64,000 nt of DNA, from positions 496,001-560,000 of the forward strand of contig JALUTQ010000001.1 of NCBI GenBank assembly GCA_032718865.1, given 5' to 3'. The first letter of the stretch is position 1, and every line of letters starts with the position of its first letter. Under the pieces are notes generated by a model. It did no database searches. It was not told the DNA's origin and was given only the letters and a program-made list of their open reading frames with translations. A program made the position numbers and the translations under genes. Shown piece by piece: positions 45,501 to 57,561 of the stretch. The DNA is from Tilletia caries. Taxonomy: Eukaryota; Basidiomycota; Exobasidiomycetes; Tilletiales; Tilletiaceae.

Positions 45501-45549
45501 AGCTAATATTTTTTGTTTGATTTTTTCATTTGGATTTTCCAATTTTCCT

Positions 45550-45912
45550 ACACAGGTGACAGGCCCAGTCACGGTATAGACCCACCCAATGGATTTTTAA
45601 GCGTCAGAAGTCGCTTTTTTGACCAACTATTTGGACAGATCCCCAGTTCCCCACTGAGGATATGAGGGGATTTCCCTCATGAGGTCTTTCGGAAGGGTGT
45701 AGAAAATCTGAGAAATCCTACCTGAGCCATATGGGCTCTAATTGTCCCTGGACCCTGAGTCTTCCTGCGGAGTTTCTGAAGTCTTTCAAAAAGACTCGGG
45801 TCATCCGGTAGTGTATGTGGATCAGACTTGATACACGTGCATTGGAAGACCCAAATGGGGTCTCGGTCAGCTAAGGTCCAATTTTGGACGAGAAAATTCA
45901 CAGGACGGTTTC
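45550..45912. other. Intergenic, no gene seen
   Basis: Short frames only, on both strands. Confidence 0.3.
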
Positions 45913-46482
45913 CAAGGCTCGGACAGTTACTTACAGCTGTCCATTTTGGGTATATAGTACAGTACAGTTACAGTTATAACTTACCGCCAGCGCCTACAGT
46001 ACAGTTACAGTTACAATTAAGTGACTTTAAATTACTACAGTTATTGTATTTTTTTCCTCGCGCACGGACCTCCAATCCCAGCTTAAGTCACTGTAACAGT
46101 TACTAACAGCTACTGACTACTGTAGAAAAAGTCTCAAAGTAACTGTAACTTAAAAGTATTTTAAGTCACAGTTTTGCCTTTCAACTGTAAGTAACTGCAC
46201 GTGGCTGTCAGTGGCTGTAAGTGTTTTCTCAAACTGAAAGTGGCTGCCAGGTATTTTTTCAACTTAAACAGTGCTGTATAGTCATAGTAAGTTTGAACAG
46301 TTTGGGGCCCGAAAAAATTCCAACTTAATCAACTGTACAGTTAACTGTACCCGGGCCCTACAGTTACAGTCAACTTATTTTTTTTTCCGGCTCCGCCGCC
46401 TACAGTACAGTTACAGTTATGACTTATTAAGTCAACTTACCTACAGTTACAGTGGGCACAGTTATACAGTCGCCGGGCCTTG
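45913..46482. mobile_element. hAT-type MITE, family A (ACAGTTAC words)
   Basis: Ends CAAGGCTCGG.. and ..CCGGGCCTTG. The interior consists almost entirely of permutations of ACAGTTACAGTTA / TAACTGTAACTG. No matching 8-bp flanks found, so the exact ends may be altered. No coding sequence. Confidence 0.55.
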
Positions 46483-47100
46483 GTTGGGACGACTGCCTAA
46501 AAATGAGCGGAGTACGGAGCACGAAAAAGCATCCCAAAATCAGCCGGAGTCAGCCGGAGTAGGGGCCCGTACTTCAACCCCTCCCTCGTTCTGGACTCGG
46601 ACTCCGACTCCGAGGAGGGCGTCGGTCTCCGGCACCACGACATCGGCCCGGCCCCGGCCGTCGACGTCGAGATGGCCAACCCACACGAGCAAGACATGAA
46701 CAATTAGCCTATTTCAGCAATTTATTGTACGTTGCTTATATTTAGTTTAAGTCCCTCGCCTTTATACCTTTTTACTTCTTTTAAACACCCTTTTCAAATT
46801 TCAAACGCCTCCCCTCTAAACTTTAATAAAAAGTTTTTAACTTTTTCTTATCGGCAGAGCCGACCGCTTTTTTTATGTTTATATAATAAAAAACAAAGAT
46901 AAAAAAAGTTTAATATAGAAAAAGCAAAGACGCCCTACGGGCGATTTGACATCTTTTTATCATCCATGATAAAAATTTGCCCGACGGTCTCGTTATATTT
47001 ATATAATAAAAAAACTCTCCCAGGATCTTTCTTTTTTTATTATATAATAAAAAATAAAAATAAAAAAAACCGCAACTTTAACCCTTACCGTGACCGTAAA
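46483..47100. other. C-terminal coding scrap followed by AT-rich DNA
   Basis: At 46562-46707 a plus-strand frame reads FNPSLVLDSDSDSEEGVG.. and ends HEQDMNN*, an acidic tail of some transposon protein. From 46710 to 47100 the DNA is very AT-rich (A and T runs) with no gene. Confidence 0.3.
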
Positions 47101-47129
47101 AGGGGTATATCATTAAATAATTGACACGA

Positions 47130-47879
47130 CCAAGACGCCCTCGACGACATCGTTCTGGACCTCGTCAACCTCAGCGAGGACGAGGACGACACGGACGCTA
47201 TGGGTCTCGATGACCTCGTCGCCAACGTCACGTCGACGCCATCGCTCAGGCCGCCGAGCACGTGGTCACCGTCCACCGAGGGCGATCAAGAGCCCCCTCG
47301 CTACCATGACACGGCTTTCTTTGGCCGGTCCGACGAGTTCATCCAGACGATCTGCGCCCTGCGCGAGGAACATCGTTCGACTGCTTGAGCTCATGTCCGC
47401 CGCGGCTTCAGTATGGAGATCGAGCGCGAGATCGAGGCTCAGGTCGCGCATCTCCACGCACGAATCAAATCGCTCACCAGCGACACCCTCGCCCTGCGGC
47501 GCATTATGTCCCGCCTCCCGAACGCGACCCGACGCTTCGACTTCGGCCATCGATCACCCTAGAGCAAGAACAAGTTCCGCCGCACCGACTTTGACCACAT
47601 GCCTTCGGGCCGGGTTCGCTCTCTGGCTCGCGTGCTCGTGGCAGCCGCCAACGGAAACACCGAGCACCCTATCATTAAGCGTAACGCAGTATACAGTGCA
47701 TGTATCCATCGCTTCCAGAACCTTTGATAGCTCACCCTCATCGTCCCACCAAATCATGTTTCCCATTCGTCTCCCGTTCAACAAATCAAATCTTTACTTC
47801 ATTTTTTCGTCCTCTTCCTCGTGTCACGTCTACCGTTTTGATTCACCCGTACCATACAGTGAATCCAGAAGGGGAGGAT
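47130..47879 (+). pseudogene. Unidentified element-internal coding fragments
   Basis: An acidic frame (DALDDIVLDLVNLSEDEDDT) ends in a stop at about 47388. A second frame gives MEIEREIEAQVAHLHARIKS, a coiled coil, ending RRFDFGHRSP*. They precede a polypurine tract (AGAAGGGGAGGA at 47868-47879) and an LTR-like sequence, so they may be remains of the internal part of an LTR element. Not identified. Confidence 0.3.
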
Positions 47880-48685
47880 GTAGTACCTAGCAAATGATTC
47901 ATGGCCAGATAACTGGCCCTGACTATTCTCTGACTGATACCTCACTTCTTACGCTTCCATGACTCTATGGTGACTTCACCATGACTAGGATACAATGACT
48001 CCATACGTGACCTGTCCTGTACTCTATACTTCCCCCTATCATTCATCCTCACCAGAGTATTCTGTCACTCTGGCTTTCGCTCAAACGTTTGTACTTAGTC
48101 ATCCTCTTGTTGTTGGAGCTCTGATAAATGTTGAGAAGCATCAGTGTCTGGGCTCGGGCCAGGGACAAGAGTAGCTGGACGCATATGGCGCCAGGCGCCG
48201 TACATGACTCTGTTCTGACTCAGTCATGGAAAGCACTCAGTGACCCTCCCGCCCCGGTCGGGAAAGGTATAAAAGGAGGCGGGCTCTCGCCCAACTTCTC
48301 CCTTTCTCGACCAACAGACACCTCACTCACATCACAGACACCAACTTGGCAATTCACGGAATATTGCAGAGTTAAGTCTACCGTGTGAACAGTGTTGTTG
48401 ATCGGATACCCGCCCGAACGGTACCCGGTCCGGGTACGGGTACGGGCTGAGATTTTCGCGGTATAATGTTGAGCGGGCGGGTAGAATTTTTTTTCTTGCC
48501 ACTGCGGGCGGTCGGGGAGGCGGACCGGGTAACCCGAATTGCCCGATATGTTCGCGAGTCGCGACGCGTCTCGAGTCTCGACACGCTCCCTTCCCCTCTG
48601 CTCTTCTCCCCCTCCTCGCTGTGTCTTTCTCTGCTCCTCTATCACCGCATTCCACCAGGAACACCTCAACTCGCAAGTTTGTTCT

Positions 48686-51284
48686 ATGTCAAGCAGCTCA
48701 AAAACCAGTAGCTTTCGCGCCTCCAGCCTCTCCCATCTCGCTCGGCGACGAGGAAGAGCTCGGAGTCCCGAAGAAGGCAGGCAATAAACGCGCTGCCTGC
48801 TGGTCAACCTTCCAGCAACTGTCTCATGAGCAGAAGGTGCAGTGTATCGACTGCAAAGAGAAGCTCAGCTTCATCTCCGTCTCCCGTACCGGTGAGTAGT
48901 ATCCCTGACGCCCTGACCCATGCCTTCCAGGCTTCCAGCTCCGTACTGACACCAGACGACGCGTCTCTCTCGCCCAGGTACCTCGTCGATGACGCGCCAC
49001 CTCGTGTCCTGCCCCAAGAAGAAGGCTCGCTTGGAGCCGGGACAGCAGCTGCTCCAGCTCTCTCAGTCCAAGATCACTGTCGACGTCAAGAAGCAGCTCC
49101 ATGCTCTCGTGCAGCGGTGGATCGTCAGAGACCAGCAGTCCCTCTCCGTGCTCGATCACCCGGACTTCCGGGCCTTTCTCTCTGCTCTCCCTGGCGACCA
49201 CATGTGCCCCAGCCGCTTCGTCATGAAGGCCTCGATCATGTCCGACTACGCCGCCGTCAAGAACGCGGTCAAGGCACGGCTTGCTGCTGCGCCAGGCAAG
49301 ATCGCGCTGACCACCGATGCATGGACGGCCGGCAACGGGGACCAGTACCCAGTGTTGAACATACTATTGGAGTATGGAGTATTCCTATATACTATAGTAT
49401 ATATACTGTTTGCAAAAACATACTATATACTATCGGGTCCCGGGAGATTTTTTTTTTGGAAAACATACTATATACTATTTCAAAATCTGGCGGAGGTTAT
49501 AGTATACTATAGTACCAATTTTTGGTCCGAGACCCCGAGCACGTCGTCTCAAAGTACTATAGTATATCTATAGTATACTATACTCCCTGCAAATTGTACT
49601 ATACTCCTACGATAGTACAAATTAGTACTATAGTATACATATACTCATCAGTATACTATACTACCTGCCAATTATACTATACTTCTACGATAGTACATGG
49701 TAGGACTATAGTATGCATATACTATTACTATAGTACTACTATAGTATATCATTTTTGCCTGGATTGTGTTTGAGAAGGAAGTATTTAAGTATTACAATAC
49801 TACTACAGTATGATGGAAAATTTGCGCATACTAATACTATAGTACTACCCCTTTTTGACCTTGGAGTATAGTAGTATTATAGGAAATACTACCATACTAT
49901 CCTATCCTATATACTACCTTCGCCCTCCCGACGACCAAAGGTAGTATGGAGTATACTACCCGAGCCCCTGAAAACAGTATACTATAGTATGTTGTTCAAC
50001 ACTGCCAGTTCCTCTGTCTAACCGCGCATTGGATCGACGAGCGCTGGAAGCTGGGCAATCTGCTTCTGGACTTCGCCCCGTTTCCCGTCCCCCACACGGC
50101 TGCCAACGCTGCCGATCTCATCAGACGCGCTCTCCAGGAGCTCGGCATCGAGAACAAGGTCTCCGCGTGCGTCACCGATAACACTGCCTCGGCTTACAAC
50201 ATCTCAAAGATCCTTGGCCAGCATATGGCCCCCGCCAGCTTCTTCCAAGGCCGCTGTGCGGCCCATCTCATCAACCTCGTGGTCAAGCACGGCCTGGACG
50301 ACGCCGGGCGTGACGAGATCTTCAACAAGTGCCGTACATTCGTGACCTACGTCCACCGCTCGAAGCCTATCGAGGCGGTGTTAATTGCGGCGTGCGAGAA
50401 CGCGGGAATCAAGTACAAGATCCCACCCACGGTGATGGACGTCCGGTGGAACTCTACCCTTGGCGCAGCTGCTCAGCCTGCAGCGTCTCGAGCCTGCCCT
50501 CCGGATCATGTTCGCCGAGCGCGCACACGCAGAGAGCGCCTGGTCTGAGCCTGTCTGGGTCGCTATACGGGACATCGTCAAGATCCTTGCCGTCTTCCGG
50601 GACGTTTCCGAGCACCTGCAGGGCCGATTGTTCCCTACGATGAGCACTGCGGCGCAGGGATTTGTGCTGATGACCCAAGAGCTGAAGGATCTGCAGGCAT
50701 CGGCTACGCTTTCAACCTGGGGAATCGAGATCATCAAGTTGTTCCAGACGCGACTGACTGAGTATCGTCATCATATGATTGACACAAACGTGGTTCTATG
50801 GGCTACAATACTGGACCCATCGATGAAGGCAGAGGTGATCGTTCAGGATCGAGTGCACCGCCTGTACGACGTCACTTCAAGCATGGCCAGTCATCTCGAG
50901 GCGCACTATCCCACTCCCACCCAAGGATTCAACCAACTTCTCCCCACGCGTCCCGGTAATCAGCCAATCTCGGGGTACCAGAAGCGCCTGCAGAAGTTTG
51001 TTGCGGAGAAGGAATCAACAGCAATCCCCCCAAGGAAGCAGCTGGAGATGTACATGGCCGAGCCTACCATCGCTACCATGTCTCCTTCTGATGCTCTCAC
51101 GTTCTGGGCTGCCAACGAGGGTCGATTCCCCAGCCTTGCAGCAATGGCGCGCGACATTCTTGCCATCCCTGCCACGAGTGTTCCTTCGGAGGCAGCATTT
51201 TCCAGAGGTGGAGAGCTCGTTACCAAGCGTCGAAATCGTCTGGCTGGGTCTACTGTCACTGCCATCATGTGCTTGGATTCGTAG
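48686..51284 (+). pseudogene. hAT transposase, disrupted by a MITE and a frameshift
   Basis: BED finger: ACWSTFQQLSHEQKVQCIDC..GTSSMTRHLVSC, spanning an intron (GTGAGT..CGCCCAG). The catalytic region starts KIALTTDAWTAGNGDQY and is cut at 49350 by a MITE, continuing at 50013 as LCLTAHWIDERWKLGNLLLD, SACVTDNTASAYN and RCAAHLINLVVKHGLDD. The frame shifts at about 50457 (RWNSTL|AQLLSLQRL, one extra C). The dimerisation end is intact: ALTFWAANEGRFPSLAAMAR, VPSEAAFSRGGELVTKRRNR. The N-terminus from the ATG at 48686 may need another one-base shift. Confidence 0.85.
49342..50012. mobile_element. hAT-type MITE, family F, nested in the hAT transposase gene
   Basis: Element 49350-50004 (655 bp), ends CAGTGTTGAACA.. 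and ..TGTTCAACACTG, flanked by CCAGTACC and CCAGTTCC (7 of 8 alike). The interior is dominated by TACTATAGTATAC-type words. Removing it and one flank restores GDQY|LCLTAHWID in frame. Partial copies lie at 56441 and 63214. Confidence 0.9.
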
Positions 51285-51962
51285 CTTGGGGCTGGCTTCA
51301 CTGTCAGCACACAGTAATAGCGAAATGTGAATGTTGTATATAAGTGCTTATATGTGCGTCCCTGGGTGAACTTCTTCCAGCTGTTGTCGAGCCATTGTCA
51401 GCGGGTACCCGTCGGGTACCCGCCTATCCGGCCGGACGGGTACACTTGGAAAGCTCAGAATGGCCGGGCGGGTTTGGTGCTGCTCGAACGCCACGCTACC
51501 CGGCAATTACCCGCCCGAACCCGCCCGAAGACCGAAATCAACAACACTGCGTGTGAACCGTCGTGTCTAACTCTGAGATAAGATAAGATTGCTATTTTCT
51601 TCGACTACTGACAACTTGTCTGACTCTCGGCCGTAACTATTACAGGATCCCTCCCCGCATTGCCCCTAGCACACAGCGCCAGCTGAACCCACACTTTGTG
51701 ACTGTCCCGCACGCTCGCTCGGTCCCGCTCCGCAGCTCGATCCCGCGTCACCGTCGAAGTAGTCGCGAGTCCGTTTCATAGGCGGCGGTCTGACCAGATC
51801 GTTCGGGGGGCTTTTCCGTGTGCGACCAGGGTTACTCCCATCTTGTTGGGATACTTACCCTTTCCAACCGTCTTGTAGATGCGGATGAAAAAGCCGACTT
51901 CCCACATCGTTGCCGACGGAAGCACGTCGGCGTTGTGCCAATCGTACTTTTAAATGTTGTAA

Positions 51963-53820
51963 TCAGTAATACTGCTTCAGGTCCGTGTCAAGCACGGTTA
52001 CGTCCGGGACAGCGTTGTAACGCAGGTTCTGGTCTTCCCCGAGCGTCATCAACAGGTCGTGGTCGGTGGTCCGCTGAGTGACCCGTTCCGACTGCGTGTG
52101 GAAAGAATAGTGTGGTTTGTGAGCCTTATGACCTTCGACCACGCCAAAACGAAAAAAAAATTCAAAAAATTGACGTTGACACCCACATCCAACTCGTCTC
52201 CGTGCCTCCACCAGCAGCGCACGCTCAGCACGTGGCCACAGCGCAGAGCCGCCCAGCTGAGACTCCTTCCATTGATATCGCGTGACTCCTCCGGAGGATA
52301 CTCCAAGTAGGGCTGGCTTGCGGAGTAAAAGTACGGAGTTTTACTCCGCACGCGCGGAGTAACTGATTTTTTGCCCATGTGCGGAGTACTCCGCAAAGGG
52401 TGAGCGTGAAATGAGGCTAGCGGCGGAGGACTCCGTCACTCCGCACATTTTCAAAGTCTTCCTCCGTACTTACTCCTTACTCCGCCACTGCGGAGGAAGA
52501 TTTTGAAGAACGTCCTCCTCACTCCGCAATGGCGGAGGAACAATTCGAAACTCGTCCTCCGCACTCCGCACAAATCCGGACGGAATACTCCGTCGATGTG
52601 AAAAAAAAGTGCGGAGTAATTTTTTGTTACTCCGCAAGTGCGGAGTTTTCCATGGTCCCTCCGCAGGCACTCCGCACATTTTGCGGAGTGCTGTGCGGAG
52701 TAAAACTGCGGAGTAAAACATGAAAATTTGCGGAGTACTCCGCAAAAACATGAAATGAGTTACTCCGCAAGCCAGCCCTAACTCCAAGGATGTTGCTGTT
52801 CAGAGTCTGCGAACATGGTTGCGTTAGAACGGGAGGCGGTAATGTGAGGGCTGTTGCGCACACCAAAGGAGGGTACTTACCTTAGCCCTGTTGGCTACTG
52901 CGGCCAATCCGTCCTTGAGATGAGTGGCTTCCTGAGCGGTAACGCACGGCAACGAGCACGAGATGTGCCATTGCTGCCAACATTACGCGTTCTCAAACCT
53001 GACCGCAAACCAAACACCATTGTCAGCACACATCCGAGTAAAAAACACTCCGAACGTCGCACTCATACGTTGCAGCTGAAGGAGTTACCGCACCCTTGTA
53101 CCCTTTTCGTTCGCATGTTGCTGACTTGTTGTGGGAGTTGGACCTGATCAGCTCGACGGTAGAAGGACAAGTCGAATTGTTCGCCCACTGGGGCGGGAAT
53201 GCGTTGCCGGTTTTCCCGTTGACGAACCCAAACGCCGAGCGCCCTTTGGCGGCATATGACCAGCGCAGCTCCTGCGCAGGCTCGGTGCCGCTGCGCATCG
53301 GGCATCATCACGACAGAGATCACACCAGTTACGTCCCTCATATGCATTTGGCATCAGTGACCTCATGTACATACCTGGCAGGGGTCATAAACCGGCCGCG
53401 CTCGTCCAGCGTCGCGGCGTCGAGCCGGACACTCATGTTTTCACCCCCTATATACTCACCCGTATGCTTCAGCTTGGCCACGAGGGCTTCTGGACTCATG
53501 CTGCGCAGCATGAGCGCGACGGTGTGAAGATGCCATTCTTTGCTGCGATAGTCAAATCAGAGACGCGTACGTCAGCATGTCCTGCACATTCTTGTTGCAC
53601 CTACATCAGCACCCCTCCACAGCACTCAACGCCACACACTTACATAACAACATCGGAGTTAGACTCCGGCGGAGGCGTGGAGTACTCCTCATCGGAAACG
53701 TCATTGAACAGAGGGTCCTTGTCGCTGACCGTGCCCGAGAGGGGCGGAGGAGTTTCTGGAGCGTCCGATATTTCTGGAACCTTGAGAAGGGCGGGTCGCG
53801 GGGAGGGTGGTTAGGAGGGG
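51963..53820 (-). pseudogene. Unidentified multi-exon gene interrupted by a MITE
   Basis: Exon-like minus-strand segments with GT/AG signals: SDKDPLFNDVSDEEYSTPPP (about 53720), KEWHLHTVALMLRSMSPEAL (53530), NMSVRLDAATLDERGRFMTP (53435), AAKGRSAFGFVNGKTGNAFP (53270), TAQEATHLKDGLAAVANRAK ending at a GTAAGT (52940-52880), then TLNSNILGV | SSGGVTRYQWKESQLGGSAL and WPRAERALLVEARRRV, with a stop at 51963 (..VLDTDLKQYY). The family E MITE lies within the exon at NILGV. Family not recognised and the exon chain is incomplete. Confidence 0.35.
52300..52788. mobile_element. hAT-type MITE, family E (GGAGTACTCCGC words)
   Basis: Element 52308-52780 (473 bp). Inverted ends TAGGGCTGGCTTGCGGAGTA, flanked by perfect 8-bp duplications ACTCCAAG (52300-52307, 52781-52788). 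Interior made of CGGAGTACTCCGCA-like words in both orientations. Confidence 0.95.
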
Positions 53821-54944
53821 TTGCATCAAACTTCGCAACGTCTTTCCTGTATATCTACTCTGCACGCCTCTACCTTTCAGTTCCGCTTCTGCCTTGCCGC
53901 TTTCAGGCAGTTTGCGTTCGTTTCGTGGCGCACTAATTTCAATTCATATCCTTGCACTCACGTTCATACTTTCAGACCTCAGTGCTTCGGCAACCGCTAC
54001 AAATCAGTGTTTGTGACATTGTGTGGTCAGTCCGGACTCCAGCCGAGCTCGGCAACGGGCAAACCCATCGCCCTCAGGCCTCAGACAGAACACGTTCCAG
54101 TCAAAACCAAACACACCCTCGTCCTTCACAGCCGCCCGGCTGCTCTCCGCTGTCCCTTCTGGCCTCATTCCCAACACTACCTATCTGTCATTCTCATTCT
54201 GCTCTACGCTCACGCGATGAATTTCCTTCCGTCCCCTTCGTCCACATAGTGAACCCTCCCATTCTGTACTGCGCTGTCTTCAGCACATTTCACATTTTGC
54301 CTGACCTTCTCGATCGGCGATCGCGCAATATACACTGCATTTAATGTCAGCGCGTGTGCATGTCGCCGTTGTGGCGCCATTGGAATCCTAGATATGACCT
54401 GATTCTGTGCACCCTGGGCACTTGCCTCCGTCCGTGCGTCTGTGCTTAGTGCACACTTCAGGCTTCATGTTGCAGTGCTTTCATGCGCAATTTGGCATCC
54501 TGTCTCTCATCCTTTTAGTGTTACCGTTATGCAGATTGCAGGACGTACACCCGGTACCTTGCGCTCCAGTACAGGAAGTCGCTCTCGCAGTCGGCAGTCC
54601 ACACCTCCATTATTGCGTAATTTATTTAGATCTCACATCTCACAGTCCTTCTTTTTATTTGTGGCATTCCCCGCTCTCAAGCCTCAGAACTTCACTCGTT
54701 CTCTGCCTACTACATTCCCCAGTCCATGTTATTTCCTATACCTGCTTTGTGATGGCGTGATGGACGATATGAGACGACGCTCGACGTCGCATCTGTTCAC
54801 TGCTCAACAGAAACATCCATACAGTACCCGTTTGTACTTTGTCTGCATCAGATACTTTCTCGCGCTCCGGACTCCGCTCATTTTCAGGCAGTCGCCCCAA
54901 CTCCACTCCGCGCTCCGCACAAAATCTCCTCATCTCATCGCGCA
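53820..54944. other. No convincing gene
   Basis: Only low-complexity frames. From about 54860 CTCCGGACTCCGCTC-type words start, which continue beyond the family B MITE (55703-56160) and resemble 46500-46560; this is probably another MITE family into which B inserted. Confidence 0.35.
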
Positions 54945-55702
54945 TTTGCACCCAAGGCTCGGCCAGTTATTATAAGTTGTCCATTTTTGGTCCGCAGTTA
55001 AGTTTAGTTTAAGTTGGAACCCTTTGCCGGCGCCCGCAGTTTAGTTTAGTCACAGTTTAGCCACTTACTATCATTACAGTTAACTTAATTTTGAGCCTTT
55101 CACTATACGTTACTTACAGTTATTTATAGTAACTTAATCGCGTCTCAGTCACCCAATTCACACGGTATCTACCTCAAGATGTCTGGTTCTATTCCATTTT
55201 GCCTTTAGGCACGTACTTTGCCGCCTCCGAGCTCGCTCGTACATGTTTCCTCTCTTGACTACCTCCAAAGACTCATGCTTTTTAGTTATTTTTAGTTACT
55301 TGTTACAGTCATTATTAGTTACTGTGGGCACAGTTGTTAATAGTTAACTGTTCCAGTTATTGTTAGTTAATGGATACAGTTATTAATAGTTGACTACTAT
55401 AGTTGTGATTAGTTACTGTGCGCACTGTGAGTAACTTTAAGTAACTGTAAGTAACTATAAGTAGTTATAAGTTCGCACTGTAAGTAGCTGTGAGTAACTG
55501 TAAGTTGGGTCAAACTTTCGGCTTGCAAACGGCAACTTCTAGTGACTATAAGTTACCGTGTCCGTGCCCATACAGTTTAAGTTGACTTAATTTTTCCGGA
55601 GGCTCCGCCGCCCGCAGTTTAGTCACAGTTTAACTAGATTAAGTTAACTTACCCGCAGTTGCAGTTAGGTAAGTTAGTAAGTTGCCGAGCCTTGTTTGCA
55701 CC
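54945..55702. mobile_element. hAT-type MITE, family B (AGTTTAGTT/AGTTACT words)
   Basis: Element 54953-55694 (742 bp), ends CAAGGCTCGGC.. and ..GCCGAGCCTTG, flanked by perfect 8-bp duplications TTTGCACC (54945-54952, 55695-55702). Interior of AGTTTAAGTT, TAGTTACT and AAGTAACTGT-type words. Confidence 0.92.
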
Positions 55703-56179
55703 AGCTCCGTACTCCGGCTAAATTTAGTAAAATTTCAAAGTCCACTCCGTACTCCGGGGTGATGGAGCGCGACTGCTCCCCCAAAAGTCCGTACTCCGGT
55801 GAAAGTTCGCAGAGGCACTACAAAACTGGAGAAATATGGACCCTTACATTGATTGCCGCTCTTTCATCCACGTCTTTGCTCGACAGAATTATTGTTGGCG
55901 GTCGTAGAGCTCAACAACACACAATATGAACTCCAAATGAGAAATCTGAAAAAGAATTTTGCCAAATTTTTGAAAATCAGAGCAAAATCTGCCCATTTCT
56001 GCCTGAAATTTTCAAAATTGCAACCTGATTTTGGAAAAGGCAAGGCCCCGGAGAAATCCCCCGAAACTCCGCACTCCGTCTCGCATTCGAGCTAGTCACT
56101 CCGGACTCCGGGGAAAAAATCAGCTCCAGGCCATGCCGTACTCCGTACTCCGGGGACATGAAAATCAACAAAAGTACGC

Positions 56180-56733
56180 TTCACGCCGCGCAGCTTACCA
56201 CCTCTTCATCTCAACCAAAACGGCTCATACTTGGCCTGACGGTTGCTTGTCTCCATACCTACCTTTGGGTACTGATTTGAGATGCCAGTGCTTAGTGGCA
56301 TCCACCCGAATTCGTGGTGGATTCATTTCTAAAAAAGTGTTGGTTTTCGTGAACCAAAACTTTCTGACAATGGGCTAGTGCCTCACCTCACTCATCACTA
56401 TGAGTACTCTCAACAAGGAAGCATCATGAACAGCCGCGACCAGTGTTGAACATTATACTATAGTATACTGTTTTCAGGGGCTCGGGTAGTATACTCCATA
56501 CTACCTTTGGTCGTCGGGAGGGCGAAGGTAGTATTAAGTATATAGGATAGAATAGTATGATAAAATTTCCTATAATATTACTATACTCCAAGGCCAAAAA
56601 GGGGTAGTACCATAGTATTGTGATATTACTACCATAGTATGCGCAAATTTTCCATCATACTATAGTAGTAGTATAATACTTAAATACTTAAATACTTCCT
56701 TCTCAAACGCAATCTAGGTAAAGACAATATACT
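56180..56733. repeat. Direct repeat, copy 1 (with 62953-63500)
   Basis: About 550 bp from CTTCACGCCGCGCA to CTTCTCAAACGCAATC, matching 62953-63500 with scattered differences. It includes a hairpin around CATCCACCCGAATTCGTGGT and a truncated family F MITE from 56441. Confidence 0.85.
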
Positions 56734-57260
56734 CAAGGCTCGGCAAGCTACTAGAGTTACCATTTTTCTGTGAAGTAGTATAGTCAAGTTATAGTGAGTG
56801 GTCACCTCGGCGGGAAATAGTATAGTCAAGTGAGATATAGCTACTATAAAAATTAATAGTTACTATTTCAATTTTCAGCCATGCAAAATTTTCGTTGGAT
56901 TTTCGCTGAAATAGCCACTATAGTCACTTCCAGCAGCTACCTGTGACTGGTTCAGCACAAAGTGAGATCGACATGGTCACTATATGTGGCTATAAGTGAC
57001 TGGAACTACTATATAGTAACTATCCAGCAGCTGTCTCAGCCAGCCTCTGTCCAACACAAAAAGTTACATTTCGGTGAAATAGTCACTATATGTGGCTATG
57101 AGTAACTGAGATAGCGACTATATGTGACTAGGAGTAGCTGGAGCTACTACATAGTGACTATCTAGTGGCTATATCAGCCAAGTGCGATTTTTCATAACTA
57201 TTTCAACTATTAGTTACTCCGCGCCGATCTGAAAAAGTTATAGCTACTATTTTTTCTAGG
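56734..57260. mobile_element. hAT-type MITE, family C (TAGCTACTATAG words), right end unclear
   Basis: Starts CAAGGCTCGGC inside the family F copy. The interior consists of AGTGACTATAGC/GGCTATAAGTGACT-like words. A right-hand ..GCCGAGCCTTG end is not seen; the words stop near 57260. Confidence 0.55.
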
Positions 57261-57261
57261 C

Positions 57262-57463
57262 GGCTTCGCCGCCCAAAGTATCTCCCATCAGCATCACCAA
57301 CCTCGAGGACAGCGACCTGCATGCCCAAGCATTTAAGCGCAAGCGCGGCCGGCCACAAGTCGAGCGCAAGGAGAAGGGACAAGGGCCTTCCTCCAGGCAC
57401 TGCAGCATCTGTGGACTCGAAGGCCACCGATACCGTGACTGCAGCATGACTTGGGACTTGTAA
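57262..57463 (+). pseudogene. MULE transposase C-terminal fragment (AT-hook and zinc knuckle)
   Basis: Frame VSPISITNLEDSDLHAQAFK, RKRGRPQVERKEKGQGPS, SRHCSICGLEGHRYRDC, stop TAA at 57461-57463. An AT-hook-like KRGRP followed by a CCHC knuckle is typical of FAR1/MULE transposase ends. Confidence 0.55.
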
Positions 57464-57561
57464 TTTCTTTTTCCAATGCAGTTATGGTAGAAGCAATCAG
57501 ATTTGGGGCTGTTTGGCAATTTCGCCTCAGGATTGGGGCTGTTTGACAAATTTTTCGTGGT

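Larger units (their letters stand above)
48390..51549 (+). mobile_element. hAT transposon with 8-bp target duplication
   Basis: 3160 bp, ends CAGTGTTGTTGATC.. and ..GATTTCAACAACACTG-type inverted repeats (right end ATCAACAACACTG), flanked by CGTGTGAA at 48382-48389 and 51550-51557. Subterminal CCCG/GGGTAC-rich sequence is mirrored at both ends. It carries a BED-finger hAT transposase gene that is itself interrupted. Confidence 0.9.
47880..51645 (+). repeat. Probable 3' LTR interrupted by the hAT element
   Basis: It begins TGTAGTACC right after a polypurine tract and ends ACTATTACA at 51645. The hAT element sits inside it; without it the LTR would be about 598 bp. A TATA box (TATAAAAG, 48268-48275) fits an LTR promoter. 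No second copy in the window, so the call rests on these features only. Confidence 0.5.

Noticed and set aside
53821..54249. Plus-strand frame of 142 codons as a gene
   Set aside because: Composition is like the other chance frames in pyrimidine-rich DNA, with no recognisable motif.
54442..54975. Long plus-strand frame of 177 codons as a gene
   Set aside because: Low-complexity Ser/Leu/Pro/His-rich translation, no splice context or domain, and it runs into MITE words.
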